DNA of 64,000 nt from Khoudiadiopia massiliensis (GTDB lineage: Bacteria; Bacillota; Clostridia; Tissierellales; Peptoniphilaceae): NCBI GenBank assembly GCA_900290095.1, contig OKQS01000001.1, positions 248,001 through 312,000 on the forward strand, given 5' to 3'. The translations under genes and the position numbers were made by a program. The notes under the pieces were generated by a model. That model had not been told where the DNA came from. It did not search any database and was given only the letters and a program-made list of their open reading frames with translations. Shown piece by piece: positions 20,325 to 27,958 of the stretch (position 1 is the stretch's first letter; every line of letters starts with the position of its first letter).

Positions 20325-20362
20325 TTCCCACTTTCCTCCACTTTATTCCACTTTTCTCCACC
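20325..20362 (-). promoter_or_regulatory. MraZ operator: four GTGG boxes at a 10-base period covering the mraZ ribosome-binding site
   Basis: On the minus strand four consecutive 10-base units begin GTGG: GTGGAGAAAA, GTGGAATAAA, GTGGAGGAAA, then GTGGGAA running into the ATG. Three of them read as AAAGTGG plus three bases, the box described for MraZ in Mollicutes, and the spacing matches the TGGG repeats bound in E. coli. The third unit contains GGAGG, the likely ribosome-binding site. The array lies just downstream of the -10 element, so bound MraZ would cover the start of the transcript. The match is seen in the sequence; binding is inferred. Confidence 0.82.
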
Positions 20363-20370
20363 TAACTAAC

Positions 20371-20399
20371 ATTTTAGAGGAAGTTCTTGGGAATAGCAA
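20371..20399 (-). promoter_or_regulatory. Putative sigma-A promoter of the dcw cluster (P-mraZ)
   Basis: On the minus strand TTGCTA (20394-20399, 4/6 match) and TAAAAT (20371-20376, 5/6 match) are separated by exactly 17 bases. Transcription should start near 20364, directly at the edge of the MraZ boxes. It follows the lgt terminator, giving a clean transcription unit boundary. Confidence 0.7.
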
Positions 20400-20410
20400 G
20401 GCTTTAAATA

Positions 20411-20447
20411 AAAAAATCCCCTTCCAAACTCATTTGGAAGAGGATTT
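20411..20447 (-). terminator. Intrinsic terminator after lgt
   Basis: On the minus strand a 15-pair stem AAATCCTCTTCCAAA/TTTGGAAGGGGATTT (one mismatch) with a four-base loop runs into a T-tract ending near 20411. It closes the yigZ-yebC-lgt unit before the dcw promoter. Confidence 0.88.
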
Positions 20448-20479
20448 CTTAATTAATATATTAAAATTATATAAAATTT

Positions 20480-21256
20480 CTAATCAACTTTAGGATTTGT
20501 CCCCGGAATATGGGCATTTGCCTCTTTTGAAGAGAGGATGAAGAATCCTATTATTCCTATTGCAATACCCAATATGGAAAGCGCTTGAGCGACTCTTATG
20601 TTTCCCCAATATAGGCTGTCCGTTCTCAAGCCCTCGACAAAAAATCTCAAGGCTCCGTAGAGTATCAGATAGAGCATTGTAACCTGGCCGTCAACCTTGA
20701 GCTTCTTCCTGGTGTAATAATAGAGGAAGGCGAAGATCAAAAAGTCCCCGATGGATTCATACAGAAAAGTGGGATGGTAGGTCTCTCCGCCTATCTTCAA
20801 AGCCCAGGGCAGGTTTGTCGGTCCCCCGTGGGCCTCATTGTTTGTAAAATTACCCCATCTTCCTATGGATTGGGCCAGGGCCACATAGGGAAAGACCATA
20901 TCTGACAGCCTTAAAAAAGAATATGACTTAACCTTTGCGAAAATTAGGGCGGCGATAGCGGCTCCCATAAGTCCTCCCTGGATTGCCAGGCCACCGTTTC
21001 TGAGATTTATGATGTCAATAAGGCTGTTAAACCTCTGGAATTCAAAAATCACATACCACAATCTGGCGCCAATAATTCCCGAAGGCAGGATTACCATTGC
21101 CAGGTCATAGGCCTTTTCCGGATCCATTCCCCTTCTTTTCATCTCCCTCGAAAGCAACTTTACAGCCAGCATCATTCCTGTGACTATAAAGATGGCGTAC
21201 CATCTCACTTCCAGCCCAAATAAGGTCAGGGCTACTCCGTTTCCTTTATACTCCAT
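20480..21256 (-). CDS. lgt: Prolipoprotein diacylglyceryl transferase
   Basis: A 258-residue polytopic membrane enzyme that transfers diacylglycerol from phosphatidylglycerol to the lipobox Cys of prolipoproteins. It shows RNGGLAIQGGLMGA (the HGG-like region) and the Lgt signature SIGRWGNFTNNEAHGGPT. FLYESIGDFLIFAFL and GALRFFVEGLRTD follow. About seven helices are seen. It lies eight bases after the YebC gene and ends at a strong terminator. Confidence 0.97.
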   Translation of the reverse strand: MEYKGNGVALTLFGLEVRWYAIFIVTGMMLAVKLLSREMKRRGMDPEKAYDLAMVILPSGIIGARLWYVIFEFQRFNSLIDIINLRNGGLAIQGGLMGAAIAALIFAKVKSYSFLRLSDMVFPYVALAQSIGRWGNFTNNEAHGGPTNLPWALKIGGETYHPTFLYESIGDFLIFAFLYYYTRKKLKVDGQVTMLYLILYGALRFFVEGLRTDSLYWGNIRVAQALSILGIAIGIIGFFILSSKEANAHIPGTNPKVD

Positions 21257-21264
21257 GATCCTGC

Positions 21265-21984
21265 CTAGTCTTCCATGTTGGTATATACGTCCTGGACATC
21301 ATCGTGATCTTCCAGGTCTTCAATGATCTTTAAAACCTGTTCTTTCACTTCATCATCTACTTTTACCGTATTTTTGGGCAGATAACCCACCTGGGCCATT
21401 ATGAAATTATAACCTTTTTCACTCAGGCTGTCCCTGACCGATGAGAAATTGGCGCTGTCGCTTGTTATCAGGTAGCAGTCATCTTCTTTTCTCACATCAT
21501 CGGCCCCTGAATCAAGAGCGTCCATCATAACATCATCTTCGCTCTTATCCTGAGCATCCGTTACCAATATTCCCTTATAATCGAACTGGAAGGTCACCGA
21601 TCCCGGGCTTCCAAGATTTCCGCCGTTTTTATCGAAAAGATAGCGGACATCCCCTGCAGTCCTGTTTTTATTATCTGTCAAACACTCGGCAATTATGGCT
21701 ACGCCTGAGGGACCATAGCCCTCATAGGTCATATTGACAAATTCCTGGCCGTCAATATCCCCTGCTCCTTTTTTAATTGCCCTCTCTATGTTATCGTTGG
21801 GCATATTTTCAGCCTTGGCCTTTTCTATGGCTGTCTTTAATGATGCATTGTATTCCGGGTCGGCTCCGCCCTCCCTTACAGCAACCATTATTGTCCTGCT
21901 CATTTTTGTAAATATTTTGGCCTTTTTAGCATCTTCCTTGCCCTTAACATTTTTTACCTTGCTCCACTTGTTATGTCCGGACAT
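21265..21984 (-). CDS. YebC/PmpR family regulatory protein
   Basis: A 239-residue member of the YebC/PmpR/TACO1 family. Members are described as transcriptional regulators or, more recently, as ribosome-associated factors that help translate proline-rich stretches. The start SGHNKWSKVKNVKGKEDAKKAKIF and the motif NMPNDNIERAIKKGAG are diagnostic, with the acidic C-terminal domain present. ruvC, often nearby in other genomes, is absent. It sits between yigZ and lgt, and its exact role here cannot be told from context. Confidence 0.93.
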   Translation of the reverse strand: MSGHNKWSKVKNVKGKEDAKKAKIFTKMSRTIMVAVREGGADPEYNASLKTAIEKAKAENMPNDNIERAIKKGAGDIDGQEFVNMTYEGYGPSGVAIIAECLTDNKNRTAGDVRYLFDKNGGNLGSPGSVTFQFDYKGILVTDAQDKSEDDVMMDALDSGADDVRKEDDCYLITSDSANFSSVRDSLSEKGYNFIMAQVGYLPKNTVKVDDEVKEQVLKIIEDLEDHDDVQDVYTNMED

Positions 21985-22033
21985 AATAACCTCTTTCTAT
22001 AAGTAATAAATTTTAATAATTCAGATTGCAATT

Positions 22034-22690
22034 TCAATAAGCAATCGCACTGATTCCTCGTTTTGCAACATCCTCAGGGTAGTAGTGCCTATCAAGCTCC
22101 TCCCAGGTCAAATCCCCCTGGCATATTTCCAACAAGTCTGACTTGACCCTTTCAAGTCTGGACTCCTCGATAAGCCAAACCAGGCCCACCCTATCCGTGA
22201 AATTTCTCTTTTTCTCAAATAAAATCTCATTGTTTTTGTAGTAGTCAAGCTTGCCCAGAACCGTATATGGAAAGTCCATTCTGACCTCCACGAACTTTTC
22301 AAACCTCACTATCCCTGCTTTATCCAAGGCCCCTGTGGCACCGGCCCTGTAGACCCTTATGAGGCCCGAGGCTCCGAGTTTGATACCGCCGAAGTAGCGG
22401 GTCACAACAATGACCAGGTTCCTAAGATCCTTCTGATTGCAAATTTCAAGCATGGGCATACCTGCAGTCCCCGAGGGTTCCCCGTCGTCGGAAAATCTCT
22501 GGCAATTTGCCTGCCTGCCTATAGAATAGCAGTAGCAGTTGTGGGTTGCACGATTCTCCAAGGTCTTGATCGAACTTATAAAGCTTTCGGCTTCGGCTTC
22601 GGTTTGGGCGGGCGAGGCCCTACCTATGAATTCTGATTTTTTTATCTCAATCCTAAACTCGGATTGGTCAACTATAGAATTATATGACAT
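22034..22690 (-). CDS. YigZ/IMPACT family protein (UPF0029 + DUF1949)
   Basis: A 218-residue protein with an N-terminal UPF0029 (IMPACT) domain, including KKSEFIGRASPAQTEAEAESFI, NCYCYSIG and FSDDGEPSGTAGMPML, and a C-terminal DUF1949 ferredoxin-like domain. Its biochemical role in bacteria is unclear. It starts at an ATG with GGAAGGA eight bases upstream and begins a three-gene minus-strand unit that diverges from the penicillin-binding protein gene. Confidence 0.92.
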   Translation of the reverse strand: MSYNSIVDQSEFRIEIKKSEFIGRASPAQTEAEAESFISSIKTLENRATHNCYCYSIGRQANCQRFSDDGEPSGTAGMPMLEICNQKDLRNLVIVVTRYFGGIKLGASGLIRVYRAGATGALDKAGIVRFEKFVEVRMDFPYTVLGKLDYYKNNEILFEKKRNFTDRVGLVWLIEESRLERVKSDLLEICQGDLTWEELDRHYYPEDVAKRGISAIAY

Positions 22691-22861
22691 TGACTTGATC
22701 CTTCCAAATCAATTTTAATGCTTACGTACTTATTCGCTACAAATACTTGAAATATTCTATCATAGACCCTATTAGTAGGGCAAAACAGTCCTTTATCCGG
22801 CTTTATATCTTACATATATTTATGGTAAAATTAGACAACTGTGTTTAATCGGGAGGTTAAT
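22691..22861 (+). promoter_or_regulatory. Divergent intergenic region between yigZ and the class A PBP gene
   Basis: A 171-base AT-rich region that must hold promoters in both directions. On the plus strand TTGAAA, 17 bases, TATTAG is the best candidate, followed by the inverted repeat CCCTA-TTAG-TAGGG. A TAAAAT hexamer lies closer to the gene but has no convincing -35. No regulatory RNA is recognised. Confidence 0.35.
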
Positions 22862-25846
22862 GTGAAAAATACATTTTCGAAAAATTTGATAAGGGTTTTT
22901 CAGATCCTTGCAATTTGTTTTTTAATATTTTTGGCCATCATCTTCTGCTATCTTGCAGGCTCCATGCTGGCAATAGCCTCTGAGGCTCCGGAACTCGATA
23001 CGGAAGAGCTTATGGGCGGTTTGAGTGAGAACTCGAAAATAGTCGATAGCCAAGGCAACCTGATTGAGCAGATAGAGACTGCCGAGTATAGGAAGATCGT
23101 TCCCTACAAAGATATACCTAAAAACATGGTCAATGCCTTTATATCTGCCGAAGACAAGCGTTTTTGGACTCATAACGGTGTTGACGGCCTTGGTATAATA
23201 ACGGCTTTAAAAGACCTCTTTACACACGGAAACCTGAGAGGTGCTTCCACCATCACAATGCAGCTTGCCCGAAACGTCTACCTAAACAGGGATGTTAACT
23301 GGACAAGGAAGATCCAGGAAATGTACCTGGCCGTAAAGATGGAAGATGAGCTCTCAAGTATCATGGGAAAGGAAGAGGCCAAAAAGAAGATTCTAGAGGC
23401 CTATTTGAACAGGGTTTTCTTCGGCCAACAGGCCTATGGTGTTGAAGCCGCTTCCCAGACTTATTTTTCCAAGCCATGCAGCGAGCTGAACCTGGCCCAG
23501 TGTGCTACCCTGGCCAGCGTACTTCCGGCTCCTTCCAAATACTCCCTGTACAGCACCTATAGGCCCTCCCAGGTTACAGACGAGAAGGTCTTGGGTGAAA
23601 CAACGATTAATGGGGAACGCTTTTTATGTGTATATAACTCCCCTGCCTATGTGAGGAGTGAATATGTCCTCGAACAGATGCTAAAAAACGGCTACATAAA
23701 TGAAGATGACTATAAAAAGGCTCATGAGTTTGACGTTGCCTCCAGCATTAAACCGCCCAGCAAACAATCCGACATGGCATCAAGCTATGTTGTAGACCTT
23801 ATAAGAAAACAGGCTGTAAAAATAATCATGGATTCTGAAAACCTGACCGAAAAAGAGGCCAGGAACCGCCTTTTCTACGGAGGCCTTACCATAACATCCA
23901 CCATTGACAACGAACTGCAAACCAAGCTTCAGGAGTCTTTCTCAAGGATTGTCCAGGTCTTTAATGAAACGGATGGTGGCGGGACCAATTCATTCAGCTT
24001 GAATATAAAGAAAGACAAGAACGGAAACATAATTAACAAGAATGGAAGAGTCCTGTTTTACAAGGCTTCTAATATACTCAACGGAGACAATAAGCTTTTT
24101 ATAAGGAAAAATGAATATAAAGAAAATGAGGACGGATCCTATACTATCAAACCCGGTATCATAAGCGGCCGGGCTTCCGGTCTGGTGACCCCGAATTACT
24201 ATACTTATGATAATCAGGGCATATTGAGGACCCACAGTATAGGAAATATCCCTATTGGCGAAGAATATATCACCAAGAATGAAGACGGGTCCGTGACCAT
24301 ATCCGCCAAATATTTCAAGGATTCCGAATATCCCCTATTCAGCAAGGATGATTCCGGAAACCTTGTTATCGGCCGTGAGCACTACACCATAGATGAAGAG
24401 GGGATAAAGCAGCCCCAGTTCGCAGCCACCATTCTGGATACTAAAACCGGCGAAGTCAGGGCCAGCATAGGCGGCAGGGACGAAGATGAACAAAGAGGCA
24501 TAAACCGCGCCAGTTCCCAGCCCCGCCAGCCGGGTTCTTCAATAAAGCCCATATCCGAATATACTGCAGCTTTGGCCTTGGGCTACAACCAAGGCAGCGC
24601 TGTTGATGATACTCCCATAGAGATGCATGACGGCAAGCCCTGGCCCCAAAACGTTGATGGCCGTTACCACGGAATTATGGACATGCGTGATGCCCTTTAC
24701 TACTCTTACAACCCCCCTGCCGTTCGCTGGATGGATAAGGTTGGCATAAGCACAGTTAAGGAATACCTGACCCGCTACGGAATAATTAACCATGAAAATC
24801 CTGAAAGAGATCATTTCATAACCAGGGAAGAAAATCCTTCAGTCAATGATGAAAACTTATCAACTGCCCTGGGTGCACTTACTTATGGACTTTCAACCAT
24901 GGACATGGCCCAAGCCTATCAGGCAATAGGAAATAACGGTGTCCATGTAAAGGCCTCGGCCATCTCAAAAATAGTTGATAATCGTGGCAAGATCTACTAT
25001 GAAAATAAGCATGAGAGCAACGAGGTTCTCAACCCCAGAGTCAACTACCAGCTTCTGGATATGCTGATGAATATCGCTCAAAAGCCGGCTAACAAAGCTG
25101 TTGCACCCTCAACCAAAATTGAGCTGGGCCTTAAAACCGGTACCACCGATGGACCCAGGGACTTTTGGACCTGCGCCGTCACCCCCTACTACTCCACCGC
25201 TGTGTGGATGGGGTCCGACAATGCCCAGATTACCCTTAACGGTTATTCAAGTGTAGCTGTATCTCTATATGGAAGAATTGCTAAAATTCTTAACCAGGAC
25301 AAGGCTTCTGCAGCTTTTGAAAAGCCCGAGGGCCTCTATGAAGTTGAAGTCTGCACGGCATCCGGCATGAAGCCTGCAAGTTACTGTAAGTATGACAGCC
25401 TCCACCCTGTGAAAAAGATCATGGTCAGCCAGGAAACCGAGCCCAAGGAAGAATGCGATATCCATGTTTCCCAGCTTGTGGACACCAGAAATAATTTACT
25501 TGCCACGGACAAAACGCCTGACATCTTTAAGGGCTACAGGACCTTTACAAGGCGCAAGCCCCCGTATGACCCAAATAAATTCAACGGAATTCTGCCGGTC
25601 GACTGGCAGTCTGAGGTTCCTAAAAAGTATTCCAACCTGGGTCTCTGGTTGGAGCCCATTTATGAAACCCTGCCCGGCGGAGTTACCAGGATGACCAGCC
25701 CCGGATGGGACGGATCAAAGATCGTCACAACTGACGACGGCAAGGGCACCAGGACCACCGTCAGATACGATAAAAACGGCTTGGAAGTCGAGAGGCAGGT
25801 TAAAAAATATAATCCAAATGAGGTATCCGGAGAAAGGGGTCAATAA
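22862..25846 (+). CDS. Class A penicillin-binding protein (glycosyltransferase 51 + transpeptidase)
   Basis: A 994-residue bifunctional peptidoglycan synthase. One membrane helix (about residues 14-40) is followed by a GT51 domain with EDKRFWTHNGVDGLGI, GASTITMQLARNVYL and the RKIQEMYLA motif. The transpeptidase has SSIK (PGSSIKPISEYTAA), SYN (YYSYNPPAVRW) and KTGT (LGLKTGTTDGPRDFW). Roughly 120 residues rich in Asn, Gly and Asp lie between the two halves (about 365-485). I chose the GTG at 22862 with GGGAGG upstream; a GTG at 22841 is in frame but has no site. The stop overlaps the response-regulator ATG (TAATG), coupling wall synthesis to a two-component system. Confidence 0.95.
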   Translation: MKNTFSKNLIRVFQILAICFLIFLAIIFCYLAGSMLAIASEAPELDTEELMGGLSENSKIVDSQGNLIEQIETAEYRKIVPYKDIPKNMVNAFISAEDKRFWTHNGVDGLGIITALKDLFTHGNLRGASTITMQLARNVYLNRDVNWTRKIQEMYLAVKMEDELSSIMGKEEAKKKILEAYLNRVFFGQQAYGVEAASQTYFSKPCSELNLAQCATLASVLPAPSKYSLYSTYRPSQVTDEKVLGETTINGERFLCVYNSPAYVRSEYVLEQMLKNGYINEDDYKKAHEFDVASSIKPPSKQSDMASSYVVDLIRKQAVKIIMDSENLTEKEARNRLFYGGLTITSTIDNELQTKLQESFSRIVQVFNETDGGGTNSFSLNIKKDKNGNIINKNGRVLFYKASNILNGDNKLFIRKNEYKENEDGSYTIKPGIISGRASGLVTPNYYTYDNQGILRTHSIGNIPIGEEYITKNEDGSVTISAKYFKDSEYPLFSKDDSGNLVIGREHYTIDEEGIKQPQFAATILDTKTGEVRASIGGRDEDEQRGINRASSQPRQPGSSIKPISEYTAALALGYNQGSAVDDTPIEMHDGKPWPQNVDGRYHGIMDMRDALYYSYNPPAVRWMDKVGISTVKEYLTRYGIINHENPERDHFITREENPSVNDENLSTALGALTYGLSTMDMAQAYQAIGNNGVHVKASAISKIVDNRGKIYYENKHESNEVLNPRVNYQLLDMLMNIAQKPANKAVAPSTKIELGLKTGTTDGPRDFWTCAVTPYYSTAVWMGSDNAQITLNGYSSVAVSLYGRIAKILNQDKASAAFEKPEGLYEVEVCTASGMKPASYCKYDSLHPVKKIMVSQETEPKEECDIHVSQLVDTRNNLLATDKTPDIFKGYRTFTRRKPPYDPNKFNGILPVDWQSEVPKKYSNLGLWLEPIYETLPGGVTRMTSPGWDGSKIVTTDDGKGTRTTVRYDKNGLEVERQVKKYNPNEVSGERGQ

Positions 25847-26535
25847 TGGCTAAAATACTGATCGCTGAGGATGAACTTTCAATCCTGAAAATTGAAAAAG
25901 CTTATTTGACCAAAGAGGGTTATAAGGTAGTGACCGCCCAAAATGGCAAAGAGGCCTTAGACCTTTTCAACAAAGAAGATCCGGACCTGGTCATTCTTGA
26001 CCTCATGCTGCCTGAGCTTTCAGGTGAAGACTTTCTGGAAATAATAAGGGAAGATTCGAACTGCCCGGTCATAATTGTTTCTGCTAAGATTGATGAATCT
26101 GACAGGGTGAACAATTTAAGAAGGGGTGCTGATGACTATCTTTGCAAGCCCTTTTCCGCAAGGGAGCTGGTTGAGAGGGTTAAGGCCGTCCTCAGGCGTA
26201 CGGATATCAAGGACGACTTGAGCAAAATCACCAGTAGTGATGGCCGCATTATCATGCATCCGGACTCAATGAGGACCTTCAAGGGCCAGGATGAAATCCA
26301 TCTAACAAAAAATGAGTTTATGATCCTTGCCACCCTACTCACCCATCCGGACAAGATTTTTACTAGGGATGAAATCATAGAGATAACTTTCGGCATGGAC
26401 TATGACGCCTACGACAGGGCCATTGACACCCATATTAAAAATATTAGACAGAAAATTGAAGATGATCCAAAGGACCCGGTCTATATCCAAACCGTATACG
26501 GGGTCGGATATAGGGCCAACTCTTTCAGGAGATAA
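25846..26535 (+). CDS. OmpR/PhoB family response regulator
   Basis: A 229-residue two-component regulator. The receiver domain has acidic residues at about E8/D9 and the phospho-acceptor Asp near residue 52 (VILDLMLPELSGEDF), with the Thr/Ser and Lys positions in IIVSAKIDESD and CKPFSARELVERV. The winged-helix output domain ends VYIQTVYGVGYRANSF. It is coupled by TAATG to the upstream penicillin-binding protein gene and lies two bases before the kinase gene. Cell-envelope control is inferred from this context. Confidence 0.96.
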   Translation: MAKILIAEDELSILKIEKAYLTKEGYKVVTAQNGKEALDLFNKEDPDLVILDLMLPELSGEDFLEIIREDSNCPVIIVSAKIDESDRVNNLRRGADDYLCKPFSARELVERVKAVLRRTDIKDDLSKITSSDGRIIMHPDSMRTFKGQDEIHLTKNEFMILATLLTHPDKIFTRDEIIEITFGMDYDAYDRAIDTHIKNIRQKIEDDPKDPVYIQTVYGVGYRANSFRR

Positions 26536-26537
26536 AA

Positions 26538-27887
26538 ATGAAGCTGAGAAATAAGCTGGCCTTGCTGATGATCATATTCATGCTTGTTGCCGTCCTTATA
26601 GTCACAGCCTTTATGATCTTTTCTTTTTCCGAGAGCTTCAAGCTCTTTCTAACCTATGCTGAAGACCAGAGAATACAAAAAATTGCGACTGATATTAGTG
26701 AGCAGGTTATTATCGACGGTAAAATTTCCGACAGGAAGTCCTGGGACAACAGGCTGAAAATATATTCCGAGGACAGCAATATCAATATCAGCATTATGGA
26801 CAATAATTCCAAGATAGTTGCGGGCTACAGGGGCTTGAAGTACAACCCCCACAGGGATATAAAAACAGAGTCCTATATCTTGGTAAATGAGAATCATGAA
26901 AACATAGGCAGCCTGCTAATCACCCATGATTTGAACAATCCTGCCTATGAAGAGCTAAAGAAGGAGTTTCAGGCTAGTACCCTAAGCTCCCTCCCCCTCC
27001 TCTTCCCGGCTTTTCTCTTAGCAGCTTTTTTTCTGGCAGGTAAATTTTCTGCAAGGCTGACCCGTCCTATTGAGGATCTTTCTTCCAAAATTCAAGCCCT
27101 CTCACGAGGGGTTTATGATGATATTGAGGTGGATTCCGATCTGGCTGAAATCAAAGCTCTTACAGGTAGCTTCTCCTACCTGGCTGCAAGTTTGAAAGAT
27201 CAGGAAGAAGTTAGGAAGGCCTACGGCCAGGATATTTCCCACGATCTAAGAACCCCCCTGACCAATATAAGTCTCCAGCTTGAAGCCATGGAAGACGGCA
27301 TCGTTCCTATGAATTCCGAGTCAATAAAGGTGTTGAGGAACAATTGTGACCAGCTGACCGACATTGTAAAAAGGCTTAGGGAAAGCTATGACCTGACTTC
27401 CACTGAAATGGCCACTTTAATGCACCGGGTGAACTTAAGTGACTTCACAGAGAAAATATTGGATGCCTTTGAACCGGGTGTGAAGGACAAAGATGTTTCT
27501 CTGGTCAGAGCCATAGATCCCAGGATATTCATGAATACTGATGAGAGGCTCTTTAGTGAAATGCTCAACAACCTACTATCTAATGCCCTCAAGGCTGTTG
27601 ATAGTGGCGGAAGGATCCGGGTTGCCTTGAATCAAAATAAAAAACACATAATGCTCAGCGTTACGGATAACGGAATAGGGATAAAAAAAGAGGACCAAAA
27701 GCATATTTTCGACCGCTTCTACAGAGTCGATTCTTCAAGAAACAAGGCACTTGGAGGATCAGGCTTGGGCCTGGCTATTACAAAGAATATAGTTCATCAA
27801 CTTGGTGGAGATATCAAACTCTCCAGTAAACCCGGTAGGGGCACGGTTTTTCGAATTTACTTTAAAATTTCTGAGACTTTGAATTAG
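26538..27887 (+). CDS. Membrane sensor histidine kinase (HAMP, HisKA, HATPase)
   Basis: A 449-residue kinase with two membrane helices (about residues 8-30 and 150-172) flanking a sensor domain of about 120 extracytoplasmic residues. A HAMP segment (SARLTRPIEDLSSKIQALS) leads to the phospho-acceptor His in GQDISHDLRTPLTNISL. The ATPase has an N-box NNLLSNALKAVD, G1 VTDNGIGIKKEDQ and G2 GGSGLGLAITKNIV. Its partner is the preceding regulator. The sensor domain has no recognisable fold, so the signal is unknown; a cell wall cue is inferred from coupling to the PBP gene. Confidence 0.95.
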   Translation: MKLRNKLALLMIIFMLVAVLIVTAFMIFSFSESFKLFLTYAEDQRIQKIATDISEQVIIDGKISDRKSWDNRLKIYSEDSNINISIMDNNSKIVAGYRGLKYNPHRDIKTESYILVNENHENIGSLLITHDLNNPAYEELKKEFQASTLSSLPLLFPAFLLAAFFLAGKFSARLTRPIEDLSSKIQALSRGVYDDIEVDSDLAEIKALTGSFSYLAASLKDQEEVRKAYGQDISHDLRTPLTNISLQLEAMEDGIVPMNSESIKVLRNNCDQLTDIVKRLRESYDLTSTEMATLMHRVNLSDFTEKILDAFEPGVKDKDVSLVRAIDPRIFMNTDERLFSEMLNNLLSNALKAVDSGGRIRVALNQNKKHIMLSVTDNGIGIKKEDQKHIFDRFYRVDSSRNKALGGSGLGLAITKNIVHQLGGDIKLSSKPGRGTVFRIYFKISETLN

Positions 27888-27889
27888 AT

Positions 27890-27929
27890 AAAAAAGTACA
27901 GACGGCCTACGAGGCTGTCTGTACTTTTT
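27890..27929 (+). terminator. Bidirectional intrinsic terminator between the kinase and the amidase gene
   Basis: A long hairpin AAAAAGTACAGACGGCC/GGCTGTCTGTACTTTTT with a short loop and one G-T pair ends the plus-strand unit. The A-run on its left gives a T-tract for the minus-strand amidase gene, so it can serve both converging units. Confidence 0.9.
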
Positions 27930-27958
27930 AATTTAACTACTTATTAATGAATTAAATT

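Noticed and set aside
20325-20362. Short direct repeats that could suggest a CRISPR or phage repeat
   Set aside because: Units are only 10 bases, contiguous and fit the MraZ box; no spacers or cas genes are present.
21265-22690. Horizontal transfer around the YebC-YigZ pair
   Set aside because: Gene spacing and composition look like the neighbours, and no integrase, tRNA or repeat boundary is seen.
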